DNA of 43,555 nucleotides from a miscellaneous Crenarchaeota group-6 archaeon AD8-1. Lineage in GTDB: Archaea > Thermoproteota > Bathyarchaeia > Bathyarchaeales > Bathycorpusculaceae. The translations under genes and the position numbers were made by a program. Positions 33,734-43,088 of this stretch are shown piece by piece. The stretch lies in NCBI GenBank assembly GCA_001273385.1, contig LFWW01000003.1:1-43555 (forward strand), read 5' to 3'. The notes below the pieces were generated by a model that made no database searches, was not told where the DNA came from, and worked only from the letters and a program-made list of their open reading frames with translations. Each line of letters begins with the position of its first letter. Positions within the stretch are counted from its first letter, which is position 1.

Positions 33734-34128
33734 GTAGCAAAAAAAATGAGAAATGGGGTATAGTACACATTTACAGCTCTTATAATAATACTATTATTCA
33801 TATAACAGACATCTCGGGCGCTGAAACAATAGCTAGAACAAGCGGTGGAATGTTCGTAAAAGCAGATAGAATGGAATCTTCTCCTTACGCTGCAATGAGA
33901 GCAGCTTCAGCTGCTGCAGGAATAGCTCAAGATAAAGGAATAACGGCTATACATATTAAAGTACGTGCCCCTGGTGGATCAGGGCCTAGAACACCAGGTC
34001 CTGGAGCTCAAGCAGCTATCAGAGCATTCGCTAGATTTGGATTTCGAATAGAAAGAATAGAAGAAGTTACACCTGTTCCCCATGATGGAACTAGAAGACC
34101 TGGGGGCAGAAGAGGGAGAAGAGTTTAA
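33730..34128 (+). CDS. rps11: 30S ribosomal protein S11
   Basis: Platform protein of the small subunit, 132 residues. It contains [20 protein letters not shown], the [20 protein letters not shown] region and the basic C terminus [17 protein letters not shown], all diagnostic. Coupled to rps4 by an ATGA overlap. Confidence 0.98.
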   Translation: MSSKKNEKWGIVHIYSSYNNTIIHITDISGAETIARTSGGMFVKADRMESSPYAAMRAASAAAGIAQDKGITAIHIKVRAPGGSGPRTPGPGAQAAIRAFARFGFRIERIEEVTPVPHDGTRRPGGRRGRRV

Positions 34129-34285
34129 TATTTTTTAATCCTAAAGATCTTAACTCTTCCACAATAAAAGAAATAAAATAAAGATGTTTATTAAATTCCA
34201 AATAGAAAAATTGAAATAATCCACCAATACTTCTATTGATCCGCACAATCTTATTATTGACAGATAGTTGGGAGTGTAATATCAA

Positions 34286-35101
34286 GTGAAAATTGAAGTT
34301 CAAGAAAAAGATGAAAAAATTATTCGATTAATTGTCAAAGATGTTGATGTTTCATTGATGAACAGCTTACGAAGAATAATAGTTTCAGAAGTCCCAAGCA
34401 TGTCAATTGATGAAGTAGTTGTGATCGAAAACTCCTCGATTTTGCAGGATGAAATTATTTCACATAGGTTAGGACTTATACCTTTAACTACAGATTTAGA
34501 AGGTTACAATCTTCCTGAAAATTGTTCATGCGCAAGCGAATTTGGATGCAATCTTTGTCGAGTAACATTAACAATGAACTCAGAAGCTAGGGATCAAACG
34601 CAAACTGTATATTCTGGAGAATTAGTCTCAGAAAATCCAGCTGTGATCCCAGTCTCTGACAAAATTCCTATAGTAAAACTATCAAAAGGACAAAAATTAA
34701 AGTTTGAAGCATATGCAAGATTGGGAAAAGGGAAAAAACATGCAAAGTGGCAACCGGTCTCAATGTGCACCTATAAGTACTATCCTAAAATTGAGGTACC
34801 GAGTAAAGAGTGTAAAGATTGTTCAAAATGTGTAGATATATGTCCAAAAAGAGTACTTGGAATGAAGGGGAAAAGGGTTGAAATAAAGAACCTTCTTGCT
34901 TGCAATTTATGCATGGATTGTGTTGATGAATGCCCAAAAAATGTGCCACCAATAAAAATTACTTGGGAAAAAAATGCTTATATTTTGAGTATAGAGTCGA
35001 CAGGAGTGCTACCTCCAGAGAAAATAATCCAACAAACAACTAAAATATTAGAAGAACAACTTACTGAATTAAAGAGAGAAATCGAGGCAATAAAGAAGTG
35101 A
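34286..35101 (+). CDS. rpoD: RNA polymerase subunit D (Rpo3) with a double [4Fe-4S] domain
   Basis: Assembly-platform subunit (Rpb3/alpha homologue), 271 residues. Dimerisation domain: VDVSLMNSLRRIIVSEVPSM, then HRLGLIPL. The inserted ferredoxin-like domain has two complete sets, C176-x2-C179-x2-C182-x3-C186-P and C206-x2-C209-x2-C212-x3-C216-P, so two [4Fe-4S] clusters are predicted. A further four Cys lie at 80, 82, 88 and 91. The GTG start follows a 157-base spacer after rps11, which may hold an internal promoter. It overlaps rpl18e by four bases (GTGA). Confidence 0.97.
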   Translation: MKIEVQEKDEKIIRLIVKDVDVSLMNSLRRIIVSEVPSMSIDEVVVIENSSILQDEIISHRLGLIPLTTDLEGYNLPENCSCASEFGCNLCRVTLTMNSEARDQTQTVYSGELVSENPAVIPVSDKIPIVKLSKGQKLKFEAYARLGKGKKHAKWQPVSMCTYKYYPKIEVPSKECKDCSKCVDICPKRVLGMKGKRVEIKNLLACNLCMDCVDECPKNVPPIKITWEKNAYILSIESTGVLPPEKIIQQTTKILEEQLTELKREIEAIKK

Positions 35102-35460
35102 ATCAAACTAAATCAACGAATCCTGAACGTATTAAACTTATACGTCTACTCAAAAAACAAAGTCGTGAAAATAAAACAAGTATTTGGTTAAATATAGCTA
35201 AATATTTAACAAAATCTCAGCCGCAGAGAACAGCGGTTAATCTAAGTAAAATAAACAGATACACAGAAAAAAATGAAGTTGTAATTGTACCTGGAAAAGT
35301 TCTTGGAACGGGCAAGTTGGATCATCCAGTAGAATTAGCTGCGTTTAGCTTATCTAGAAAAGCAAAAGAAAAAATTAAAGCAGCAGAATCAAAATATTTA
35401 ACCATTCAAGAACTCATGGAAAAAAACCCAAAAGGAAAAAGAATCAAGCTAATTAAGTGA
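35098..35460 (+). CDS. rpl18e: 50S ribosomal protein L18e
   Basis: Large-subunit protein of the L15/L18e fold, 120 residues. It has TNPERIKLIRLLKKQSREN and the conserved VVIVPGKVLGTGKLDHPVEL segment. The GTG start sits in the GTGA overlap with rpoD; no other start lies near the family N terminus. Confidence 0.95.
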   Translation: MNQTKSTNPERIKLIRLLKKQSRENKTSIWLNIAKYLTKSQPQRTAVNLSKINRYTEKNEVVIVPGKVLGTGKLDHPVELAAFSLSRKAKEKIKAAESKYLTIQELMEKNPKGKRIKLIK

Positions 35461-35465
35461 AAGAG

Positions 35466-35909
35466 ATGCAAATCATAACAAACACAACTAATATTGTAGA
35501 TGCTGATGGTCTAATATTAGGAAGAATGGCTAGTATTGTTGCTAAAAGTCTTTTAAATGGAAATAGAGTGATAATACTTAATGCTGAAAAAGCTATAATT
35601 TCTGGAAAGAAAAAAAGTAAAGTAGTTGAAACCAAAGAATTTCTTAAAGTAGGTTCTCCTAGAAAAGGACCTTTCCACTATAGGAGACCAGATAGAATAT
35701 TAAGGAAGACAGTAAAAGGAATGCTTCCTCATAGACAACCAAAAGGAAAAAATGCCTATAAGAGATTGAAAGTTTTTTTGGGAATTCCTCATGAATTTGA
35801 GAGCACCCAAATGATAACAATAAAAGAGGCGAAAGCATCAAAGTTAAGAGGGCCTTACCTAACTCTTGGAGATTTAGCAAAAGAAATTGGATGGAACGAG
35901 GTTAAATAA
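35466..35909 (+). CDS. rpl13: 50S ribosomal protein L13
   Basis: Large-subunit protein, about 147 residues. It has [20 protein letters not shown] near the N terminus and [20 protein letters not shown] with [20 protein letters not shown]. The frame opens with GTG at 35457, but ATG 35466 lies five bases after GTGA, a better-placed start; the GTGA then acts as ribosome binding site. Confidence 0.95.
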   Translation: MQIITNTTNIVDADGLILGRMASIVAKSLLNGNRVIILNAEKAIISGKKKSKVVETKEFLKVGSPRKGPFHYRRPDRILRKTVKGMLPHRQPKGKNAYKRLKVFLGIPHEFESTQMITIKEAKASKLRGPYLTLGDLAKEIGWNEVK

Positions 35910-35911
35910 TT

Positions 35912-36322
35912 ATGCCAAGCAAAAAGATTATTGTTGTAAGTGGAAAACGAAAGACCGCTCTTGCAAGGGCTATTGTTAGATCAGGCAGCGGTAAAATACG
36001 AATTAATAAGATACCAGTTGAAATTGTAGAACCTGAAATTGCCAGAGAAAAGATTATGGAACCACTGATGCAAGCTGGTAAAGATTTTTGGAAAGAAGTA
36101 GACATAGATGTAAAGACTTCCGGTGGTGGATATATGGGACAAGCGGAAGCTGCTCGTATGGCAGTTGCAAATGGATTATTAAAATGGACAAAAAGCAGTC
36201 ATTTGCGTACTGTTTTTTCAGAATATGACAGAACTATGATAGCTGGTGATTCAAGAAGAAAAGAAACGAAGAAGTTTGGAGGACCTGGTGCTAGGGCTAA
36301 AGGTCAAAAGAGCTACAGATAG
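35912..36322 (+). CDS. rps9: 30S ribosomal protein S9
   Basis: Small-subunit head protein, 136 residues. It has [40 protein letters not shown] and the C-terminal tail [17 protein letters not shown] that reaches the P-site tRNA. It follows rpl13 by two bases and precedes rpoN after a GGGAGGAG ribosome binding site. Confidence 0.97.
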   Translation: MPSKKIIVVSGKRKTALARAIVRSGSGKIRINKIPVEIVEPEIAREKIMEPLMQAGKDFWKEVDIDVKTSGGGYMGQAEAARMAVANGLLKWTKSSHLRTVFSEYDRTMIAGDSRRKETKKFGGPGARAKGQKSYR

Positions 36323-36336
36323 GGAGGAGTATAATA

Positions 36337-36567
36337 ATGATTATTCCTGTTAGATGTTTTACCTGCGGAAAACTTGTTGGAGATAAATGGGAAGAGTTTG
36401 CTAGGAGAATAAAAACTGGTGAAAATGCTAGCGATGTATTAGATAGTTTAGATCTTAGCAGATACTGTTGCAGGAGAATGCTGTTATCAAATGTGGAAAT
36501 AATTGATCAAGTACTTCGATTTAATGAAGAAACAGAGAAAAGAAAAGAAGCTCATAATTTTTATTAA
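36337..36567 (+). CDS. rpoN: RNA polymerase subunit N (Rpo10)
   Basis: Small zinc-bundle subunit (Rpb10 homologue), 76 residues. Zinc ligands are C7-x2-C10 ([14 protein letters not shown]) and the adjacent C44-C45 (RYCCRRMLL), the hallmark of the family. It is the last gene of the operon within the window; the usual following genes (rpoK, S2) are absent, and the glutamate synthase operon converges here instead. Confidence 0.98.
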   Translation: MIIPVRCFTCGKLVGDKWEEFARRIKTGENASDVLDSLDLSRYCCRRMLLSNVEIIDQVLRFNEETEKRKEAHNFY

Positions 36568-36585
36568 TTTTTCCATAAAGATGAT

Positions 36586-37389
36586 CTAATGAGAATAAAG
36601 TTGTCCATAAGGTCTTTTTGAAATTGGTACAATCTTGTAAAATTTTGAGTTCATAATTTTCTTTGAATCTACATTAAAATTATTGCAATATTCTTGAACT
36701 AAGCTCTCAATTAATATTTTGTCACGCTTGCCAATATTCATTAATCGCGTTCCTTTTGCACATTTAAGGATTTTATCTCGTTCGTAAATAACTCCTCCAT
36801 GCATACCCGTGCCAACAAATCTTGCTTTACAGCAGTCTCCTTTTTTTAAATTTAACCCCAGAACTAGGATTATTCCACCTGCCATATATTCACCAAGAAA
36901 ATCTTGCGCAGATCCACCTATCACGATAGTAGGTTTTTTCTTTTTATATTCTTTCATATGTATGCCTACACGATAACCAACATCATCTCGAACAAAGATT
37001 TTTCCTCCCCGCATTGAATGCCCAGTTAGATCCCCAGTCCTACCATAAATAATTAGTTCTCCTTCATTCATTGTATTACCACAACCATCTTGAGCATTCC
37101 CATTTACAATAATTTTTGGGCCATTCATAAAAGCTCCTAAATCATTTCCAGGCGTTCCAAAAATCGTTAATTTTACATCATTTCCTAAATCTGTACCTAT
37201 GTATCTCTGACCAAATACATGCTGAAGTTCAATTTCTTTTGCTCCCTGACCCACAATATTTCTTAATGCATCATTAAGATCTTTATAATATACTCCAGCA
37301 GCATCAACTTTCCAAGCAGCATCTTCTTTTTTAATATATGAAAATGAATTAGAATCTATTTTGGACACCATTTTTTCTACTTTGATCAT
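36586..37389 (-). CDS. Glutamate synthase GXGXG (alpha subunit C-terminal) domain protein
   Basis: Stand-alone version of the C-terminal beta-helix domain of glutamate synthase large subunits, 267 residues. It has repeated Gly-rich turns: GNDVKLTIFGTPGNDLGAFM, NAQDGCGNTMNEGELIIYG, GRTGDLTGHSMRGGKIFV and GGSAQDFLGEYMAGGIILVL. In full-length enzymes this domain is structural and holds the ammonia tunnel. The same fold occurs in FwdC/FmdC of formylmethanofuran dehydrogenase, but the flanking genes identify glutamate synthase. Last gene of the five-gene operon. Confidence 0.92.
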   Translation of the reverse strand: MIKVEKMVSKIDSNSFSYIKKEDAAWKVDAAGVYYKDLNDALRNIVGQGAKEIELQHVFGQRYIGTDLGNDVKLTIFGTPGNDLGAFMNGPKIIVNGNAQDGCGNTMNEGELIIYGRTGDLTGHSMRGGKIFVRDDVGYRVGIHMKEYKKKKPTIVIGGSAQDFLGEYMAGGIILVLGLNLKKGDCCKARFVGTGMHGGVIYERDKILKCAKGTRLMNIGKRDKILIESLVQEYCNNFNVDSKKIMNSKFYKIVPISKRPYGQLYSH

Positions 37390-37395
37390 ATTAAT

Positions 37396-38907
37396 TTAAT
37401 CACCAGCCATTTTTACTCCTAATATTTTTAATTCTGTATCAGTTAAACCTACACCACGAAGAGCCAACCTATTTCCACGTAAGCTTTCAATAGCATTTAT
37501 TCCCATGCCACCCATAATATCTTTAATTTCTAAACTCCAACTTGTTAGAAGATTCACAAGTCTTTCTGTAGCTATATCGGGATTAATTCTTTTAGAGATC
37601 CAAGAATCACTAGTTGCAATACCCCAAGGACATTTTCCGGTATAACATCTTTGACAAATTGTACAGCCAACTGCTACTAATGCAGCAGTACCTATGTATG
37701 CAGCATCAGCTCCCAAAGCAATAGCTTTGATTACATCAGCACTGCTTTTTATACCTCCTGCTGCAACTATGGAAGCCTGATTTCGAATTTTTTCATCTCT
37801 TAACCGCTGATCAACTTTAGCTATAGCTAATTCAATTGGAATACCCACATTATCCCGGATTACTTTAGGCGCTGCTCCAGTTGATCCTCTAACTCCATCT
37901 AATGCAATAATATCTGCCCCAGCACGAACCATTCCACTTGCAATCGCAGGTGAATTATGAACAGCAGCAATCTTGACAGAAATTGGTTTTTTATAATTTG
38001 TAGCTTCTTTCAATGCAAAAATTAATTGCCTTAGATCTTCGATGGAGTAAATATCATGTTGAGGTGCCGGAGAGAGAGCATCTGTTCCAATTGGAATCAT
38101 TCTAGTTTTGGCAACATGTTTAGTGACCTTTTCTCCAGGTAAATGTCCACCAATACCTGGTTTTGCACCTTGGCCAATCTTTATTTCTATTGCTGCGCCA
38201 GAACTTAGATATTCAGAATGAACGCCAAAACGACCGGATGCAACTTGGACAATAGCGTTTTTACCATACTTGTACAATCTTTTATCTAATCCACCTTCGC
38301 CAGTGTTAAAATAAGTTCCACATTCCACTGCAGCACGTGCAAGAGCTTCATGTACATTTAAACTAATTGCACCATAAGACATAGCAGAAAACATAATAGG
38401 CGTTTCAAGAAGAAGCTGGGGAGATAACTTTGTTTTTAGATTAAATTTATTATCTTTTAAGTCTATTTCTAGCCTATCTTGTTTTGAACCTAAATATGTT
38501 CGTATTTCCATTGGTTCTCTTAAAGGGTCAATAGAAGGATTCGTTACTTGACTCGCATTGAGCAAAAGCCTATCCCAATAAGTCAAATGAGGTTTATCGC
38601 AGCCCATACCAGTAAGAACCACAACCCCTGATTCAGCTTGCTTTTTTAAATCCCCTATTGCCTCTTGAGTCCAGTTAACATTACTTCGAGATTTATTAGG
38701 ATTCTTTATAATAGTAATTGCATTTGTTGGGCAGAAAGTAACACAACGTTGACAATTTACACAGTTTTCTTCACTAGAACGAATTAAATCGTCTTCTTCA
38801 TCATAATAGTGAGTATCATAGGTACATTGATTAACACAAACCTTGCAACGTATACATCGATCTTGATCTCGATCAATTACATACTCAGGCAATGAATAAG
38901 TTTTCAT
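37396..38907 (-). CDS. gltB: Glutamate synthase FMN/synthase domain protein with N-terminal ferredoxin domain
   Basis: Archaeal-type glutamate synthase core, 503 residues. Two [4Fe-4S] motifs open the protein (C18-IRC-KVC-VNQC and CVNC-QRC-VTFC). The FMN barrel follows: PIMFSAMSYGAISLNVHEAL, FNTGEGGLDKRLYKYGKNAI, KPGIGGHLPGEKVTKHVAKT, AALVAVGCTICQRCYTGKCP with Cys residues for the 3Fe-4S cluster, and VAAGGIKSSADVIKAIALGA. It makes glutamate from 2-oxoglutarate and ammonia delivered by the glutaminase subunit. It is spaced by two bases from the glutaminase gene. Confidence 0.95.
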   Translation of the reverse strand: MKTYSLPEYVIDRDQDRCIRCKVCVNQCTYDTHYYDEEDDLIRSSEENCVNCQRCVTFCPTNAITIIKNPNKSRSNVNWTQEAIGDLKKQAESGVVVLTGMGCDKPHLTYWDRLLLNASQVTNPSIDPLREPMEIRTYLGSKQDRLEIDLKDNKFNLKTKLSPQLLLETPIMFSAMSYGAISLNVHEALARAAVECGTYFNTGEGGLDKRLYKYGKNAIVQVASGRFGVHSEYLSSGAAIEIKIGQGAKPGIGGHLPGEKVTKHVAKTRMIPIGTDALSPAPQHDIYSIEDLRQLIFALKEATNYKKPISVKIAAVHNSPAIASGMVRAGADIIALDGVRGSTGAAPKVIRDNVGIPIELAIAKVDQRLRDEKIRNQASIVAAGGIKSSADVIKAIALGADAAYIGTAALVAVGCTICQRCYTGKCPWGIATSDSWISKRINPDIATERLVNLLTSWSLEIKDIMGGMGINAIESLRGNRLALRGVGLTDTELKILGVKMAGD

Positions 38908-38909
38908 TA

Positions 38910-40043
38910 TTATTTGCTCTCCATTGGATTCATCGTCTCGAGCAACTTTTGATTTTTCAATTTACCAATGACCGGTTCTCCGCCTCTCGGATACCAGAAG
39001 GTATCCAAATTGGGAGAAACTAAGCGCATAGCCGCTTCTTCCGATGAAATAAACAAAACATCATCCTTAAGACCAGCCACTAATGGACGAAGCTTGATTC
39101 TATCAGTTAACCCAATCATTTCACCATGATGAGCAACAATAATACTAAACGGTCCATTCATTAACAAACTTCCATAGGTTTGTCTTAAAGCGCTAAACAG
39201 AAGTCTTTCTTCTGCTTTCATAGAATCGATTTCATTCCATAAAGGAGCTGCCAATATCTTAGAAACTAATTCAAATGGCAAGCGCTGCTTTCTCATAAGC
39301 AAATCAACCGCATATGCTAAAACTTCAGTATCTGTTTGCATTGTACATTCATATCCATACATTTCCAAAAAACGACTGTTAATACCATATGAAGAAAGCT
39401 CGCCATTATGAACTATAGTCCAATCTAGAATGTTGAAAGGATGTGCACCACCCCACCAACCTGGAGTATTCGTAGGAAAACGGCCATGACAAGTCCAAAG
39501 ATAGCCTTGATAGTCCTCTAGACAAAAGAATTCAGCTACATCTTCAGGAAATCCTACTCCCTTAAAAACACCCATATTTTTGCCACTAGAAAACACATAA
39601 GCATTCTCTATTTCAGCATTAATTTGCATTACCGCTTTAACTACATAATCTTCAATTTGCTCATCTTTTGGTTTAATTTTTCTTGGTTCAACAAAATATC
39701 TCCAAACCAATGGAGGTTCGGTTACGTTTGCTGGTTTTGTTTGCATTTCTTCATCGTAAATAATATTGAATTTGGAGGCTAACTTTCTGTCAACTTTTTC
39801 TTTCGCAGTCTTAGATAAATACATTATATGAAAAGCATAATATTTCTCGAAAGTTGGATAAATTCCATAGATTGCAAAACCTCCGCCAAGACCATTACCC
39901 CTATCATGCATATTCGCAATTGCTCTAACAGGACCCTCAGATGAAAACCTATTACCATTTAGATCCATCATACCAAATATTGAACAACCAGAGAAATCTT
40001 TGTCATCAGAATAAGGATTATTAATTTTAGTTAAATTTTGCAA
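38910..40043 (-). CDS. Glutamate synthase glutaminase (class II GATase) domain protein
   Basis: Stand-alone amidotransferase domain, 377 residues, releasing ammonia from glutamine for the synthase. The catalytic Cys is expected at C20 (DFSGCSIFGMMD), so a 19-residue propeptide must be removed, as in other GltB proteins. Other GATase II landmarks are NMHDRGNGLGGGFAIYG, TCHGRFPTNTPGWWGGAHPF, DWTIVHNGELSSYG (Asn and Gly of the oxyanion hole) and MQTDTEVLAYAVDLL. Directly adjacent to the oxidoreductase gene upstream. Confidence 0.94.
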   Translation of the reverse strand: MQNLTKINNPYSDDKDFSGCSIFGMMDLNGNRFSSEGPVRAIANMHDRGNGLGGGFAIYGIYPTFEKYYAFHIMYLSKTAKEKVDRKLASKFNIIYDEEMQTKPANVTEPPLVWRYFVEPRKIKPKDEQIEDYVVKAVMQINAEIENAYVFSSGKNMGVFKGVGFPEDVAEFFCLEDYQGYLWTCHGRFPTNTPGWWGGAHPFNILDWTIVHNGELSSYGINSRFLEMYGYECTMQTDTEVLAYAVDLLMRKQRLPFELVSKILAAPLWNEIDSMKAEERLLFSALRQTYGSLLMNGPFSIIVAHHGEMIGLTDRIKLRPLVAGLKDDVLFISSEEAAMRLVSPNLDTFWYPRGGEPVIGKLKNQKLLETMNPMESK

Positions 40044-41318
40044 TTAGTCCACCTCAAAAATTTTTTTCCTTAGAGATTTAGGAAGAGATGCTATTCCAAA
40101 TTCATCTGAAATAAGAGTCCGCTTAAATTTCTTAATATTAATCCCTTGTTTTAAGAGTTGGAAAAATATTCCAGCTTTCTCTATCTCATTAATAAAAGTC
40201 AAGCCAACAATTTTATTGTTTTTAAGCAGTATTTTTTTGTAAATTTTCTTTTTAGGAATAAATTTTGTTAATATTTCAAAATCTTTTATTTCTTTAGGAT
40301 TTGTGATACCAAAAGTGATTATTGGCATATTAAAATATTTCAGTGAACTCATGGCAGTGCCACCGCTGTAAATCACATCTTTCCCAGCCATATTATATCC
40401 TGCTACTTTTCCTTCTTGGTATGCAAGAGGCCAAAGAGGAAGGAGACGATTTTCTTCCAAAAGGAAATCATAGGCTTCAGCTACATCTCCTGCAGAATAA
40501 ACATCAGCAATATTTGTTTCCATTCTTCGATTTACTAGAATCCCGCGATTGGTCTTTAGATTTGTTTTTTTAGTGATATCTATGCGTGGAATAACACCTA
40601 TCGCAATGATTATCAAGTCACAATCAATTTTATTTCCATCTGTAAGTATTGCACCAGCTACTAATTTCTCGTTATTTGGTTTACCAATAATTTCTTTAAT
40701 TGTCTTACCTGTTAGAATGGTAACGCCTGCTTCTTCAATTGCTTTCTGAATCATTTCTGAAGATTTTTCATCCAAAATTAAACTTAAAATATGGTCTTTT
40801 AATTCTACCATAGTGACTTTTAATCCTCTGTTAACTAAGGCCTCAGTTACACTTACTCCAATAAGTCCTCCACCTACAACAACAACATTTTTTGATTTTT
40901 CAATTTTTGATTCTAAAAGTGTTGCATCTGAAATCGTAGTAAAGGAGTAGACACCTTTTTTGTTACCGCCTTTAATTTTAGGTATAAAAGGGGTTCCTCC
41001 TGTAGCAATAAGTAGTTTTTCATATTTTATTAATTCATTATTATCCAAAGTGATTTTTTTTTCTGAAAGATTTAGATTTACTGCTTTTTGACCAACAATA
41101 GCTAAAACGTTATTCTTTTTCCAAAAATTATCTTCTCTGCATTTCATTTTATTAAAATCAGCTTTTCCACTAACTAAATCGGATATCATTGGTCTAGAAT
41201 AATAGGGACAAACTTCCTCAGAAATTAGAGTAATACAGCCCAAAAGATCTACTTCTCTTATTGCTTCAATAGCACCCATTCCAGTAGCAGAACCACCCAC
41301 AATAACATACTTTGACAC
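40044..41318 (-). CDS. FAD-dependent pyridine nucleotide oxidoreductase
   Basis: Flavoprotein of 424 residues of the NADH oxidase/rubredoxin reductase/NirB type. The N-terminal FAD site is YVIVGGSATGMGAIEAI, the NAD(P) site is VVVVGGGLIGVSVTEALVNR, and the second FAD motif is VYSAGDVAEAYDF. PYYSRPMISDLVSGK is typical of this group. There is no redox-active Cys as in NADH oxidases. Its position in the glutamate synthase operon suggests it passes electrons from NAD(P)H, via the polyferredoxin encoded just upstream (one-base overlap), to the synthase. It would replace the usual GltD; this is inferred. Confidence 0.88.
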   Translation of the reverse strand: MSKYVIVGGSATGMGAIEAIREVDLLGCITLISEEVCPYYSRPMISDLVSGKADFNKMKCREDNFWKKNNVLAIVGQKAVNLNLSEKKITLDNNELIKYEKLLIATGGTPFIPKIKGGNKKGVYSFTTISDATLLESKIEKSKNVVVVGGGLIGVSVTEALVNRGLKVTMVELKDHILSLILDEKSSEMIQKAIEEAGVTILTGKTIKEIIGKPNNEKLVAGAILTDGNKIDCDLIIIAIGVIPRIDITKKTNLKTNRGILVNRRMETNIADVYSAGDVAEAYDFLLEENRLLPLWPLAYQEGKVAGYNMAGKDVIYSGGTAMSSLKYFNMPIITFGITNPKEIKDFEILTKFIPKKKIYKKILLKNNKIVGLTFINEIEKAGIFFQLLKQGINIKKFKRTLISDEFGIASLPKSLRKKIFEVD

Positions 41319-41761
41319 TACAGCTTCACCTCTTTATACACAAGTGCTCGATTTGGACAGTGAGTCACACAAGCTGGTTCTCCAAATTCAGAACAAAGAT
41401 CACATTTTGAAACAGCTTTTCCAGTATTATCTCTCATTATTGCACCATAAGGACAAATCATAATACAGGTCCAACAACCAATGCATTTTTCATAATCATG
41501 AGTAACTATTCCTGATTCGCTATCCTTTTTCATAGCTCCTGTTAAGCAAGCGTCAACACATGGTGCATCTTCACAATGTCTACATTGAAGTGCAAATGAC
41601 ACAGGTTTTTGAACTTCCAAATTAATTCTGCTAACTGGACGAGGATTTTCTCTATTGTAAGCTTTTATTATATCCTTTGATTTTGAATGAGACACTGTAC
41701 AATAAACTTCACAAAGTCCACAACCCATACAATATTGTTGTTTTGAAATGATTTTCTTCAA
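41318..41761 (-). CDS. Four-cluster ferredoxin (HycB/CooF-like)
   Basis: Electron-transfer protein of 147 residues with 16 Cys in four sets: C11-MGC-GLC-EVYC; CRHC-x4-C-x3-C (QCRHCEDAPCVDACLTGAM); CIGC-WTC-IMIC-PYGAI; and CDLC-x5-C-x3-C (SKCDLCSEFGEPACVTHCP). The arrangement matches DMSO reductase/hydrogenase-type iron-sulfur subunits. It is the first gene of the minus-strand glutamate synthase operon and probably feeds electrons to or from the flavoprotein. No membrane anchor or molybdoenzyme partner is in the window. Confidence 0.9.
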   Translation of the reverse strand: MKKIISKQQYCMGCGLCEVYCTVSHSKSKDIIKAYNRENPRPVSRINLEVQKPVSFALQCRHCEDAPCVDACLTGAMKKDSESGIVTHDYEKCIGCWTCIMICPYGAIMRDNTGKAVSKCDLCSEFGEPACVTHCPNRALVYKEVKL

Positions 41762-41825
41762 TTTCTTTCCTTCTTTATTCTGTAAATAATTTTATTCAAT
41801 AACCATAACTCAGATACTATGAATT

Positions 41826-43088
41826 TTGAATTATCCTATCATCTGTGCTATTTTATTCAATACACTATATCGAAACCAGCCTATTCAAGGAAATACATTA
41901 TATATAATCTTGTTGAAAATCATTTATATTCAAGGTTATGATCTATACATAATATATGAAACATATTGGGCGGGATATATAATCGCAGAAAAAGATTTAG
42001 GATATAGAAGAGTGCAAAGCACAGGACGTGGTTCCTATATAATATCACTTCCAAAAGAATGGATAAAAAATCTTAACTTGGAAAAAGGAAGTGAAATTGC
42101 ATTTAACTTACATTCTGATTCAACTATAACATTAATACCTAGAAAAATCAAAGAAAAAACGGGAGATATTACAGAAGCTAAACTCAAAGAATACTTTATC
42201 AACATTGATGCAACAAAAGAAGATTTATACGCAATACTAAGAATGATAAGAGCTCTTTATGTGATAAGCGCAGATATAATTAGAATTCACTTCAAAAGTG
42301 CAGAGGATGCAACAAAAACCAAGAATAAAATAAAACAATTTGCTAGAAACACTTTGCTAGGCGCAGAAATAATTGATGAAACACAAGATGAAATTGTGCT
42401 ACAGACACTCATAAAACACTCTGAATTTCCTATTGAAAAAGCAGTTAGAAGAATGGCAATAATAGCACTCTCAGCAAATAGAGACACAATATTAGCTCTA
42501 AAAGATCAAAAGAAGGAACTTTTTGAAAGTGTAATCAATGCACGCAACGACGCAAATAGACTTGGATTGTATATTGTTCGTCAATTAAAATTCGGAATTT
42601 CAAGAAACATGTTTAGAGAACTTGGTTTTAAAACACCTAAAGAATTTTTATTATATAGAATTATTGTAAATGATATTAAGAATATCACGGAAAATGCACT
42701 TAATATAATAAATAATTTGGCAAACTTAAAAAAGCAAGTTGATAATGAAGAAATTTTCATAAAAGAACCTCTAGATGAAGAGGTTTATCTCCAAATACTA
42801 AATTTTAACTCCGAAGCACATAAATTATTTGAAGAAACTATGAAAGCAATGTTTAAAAGATCATATACCGATTCTGAAAAAATTATTGCAAAACGAGGAA
42901 GTTTTATTCAGAATGAAAATGATTTACTCAGATTATTATCTATTAAGAAATTAGATCCAAATAATGCGGCTATTTATAGACTGGTGATGGATAGTTCTAG
43001 ACGAATACTTGATTATAGTCAAGATATAGCTGAACTAACTCTAAACAGAACAGTTGAAGAAATATGCACATCATTTGAAATCAAATAA
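41826..43088 (+). CDS. AbrB-PhoU domain regulator
   Basis: Archaeal phosphate-regulator-type protein. An AbrB/MazE-like DNA-binding segment (YRRVQSTGRGSYIISLPKEW, then NLNLEKGSEIAFNLH) is followed by a long helical region with PhoU-like repeats (about residues 190-410). These proteins are thought to regulate phosphate uptake. The frame opens with TTG at 41826, giving 420 residues, but the first 55 residues are AT-biased and unlike the family, which starts a few residues before RRVQ. The only in-frame candidates nearer are TTG 41910/41913 and GTG 42012 (within RRVQ). The real protein is therefore probably near 360 residues; the start is unresolved. Confidence 0.8.
   Translation: MNYPIICAILFNTLYRNQPIQGNTLYIILLKIIYIQGYDLYIIYETYWAGYIIAEKDLGYRRVQSTGRGSYIISLPKEWIKNLNLEKGSEIAFNLHSDSTITLIPRKIKEKTGDITEAKLKEYFINIDATKEDLYAILRMIRALYVISADIIRIHFKSAEDATKTKNKIKQFARNTLLGAEIIDETQDEIVLQTLIKHSEFPIEKAVRRMAIIALSANRDTILALKDQKKELFESVINARNDANRLGLYIVRQLKFGISRNMFRELGFKTPKEFLLYRIIVNDIKNITENALNIINNLANLKKQVDNEEIFIKEPLDEEVYLQILNFNSEAHKLFEETMKAMFKRSYTDSEKIIAKRGSFIQNENDLLRLLSIKKLDPNNAAIYRLVMDSSRRILDYSQDIAELTLNRTVEEICTSFEIK

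Noticed and set aside
34799-34944. Horizontally acquired ferredoxin fused to RNA polymerase subunit D
   Set aside because: A ferredoxin-like insert at this place is an established feature of archaeal subunit D, so no fusion event needs to be invoked.
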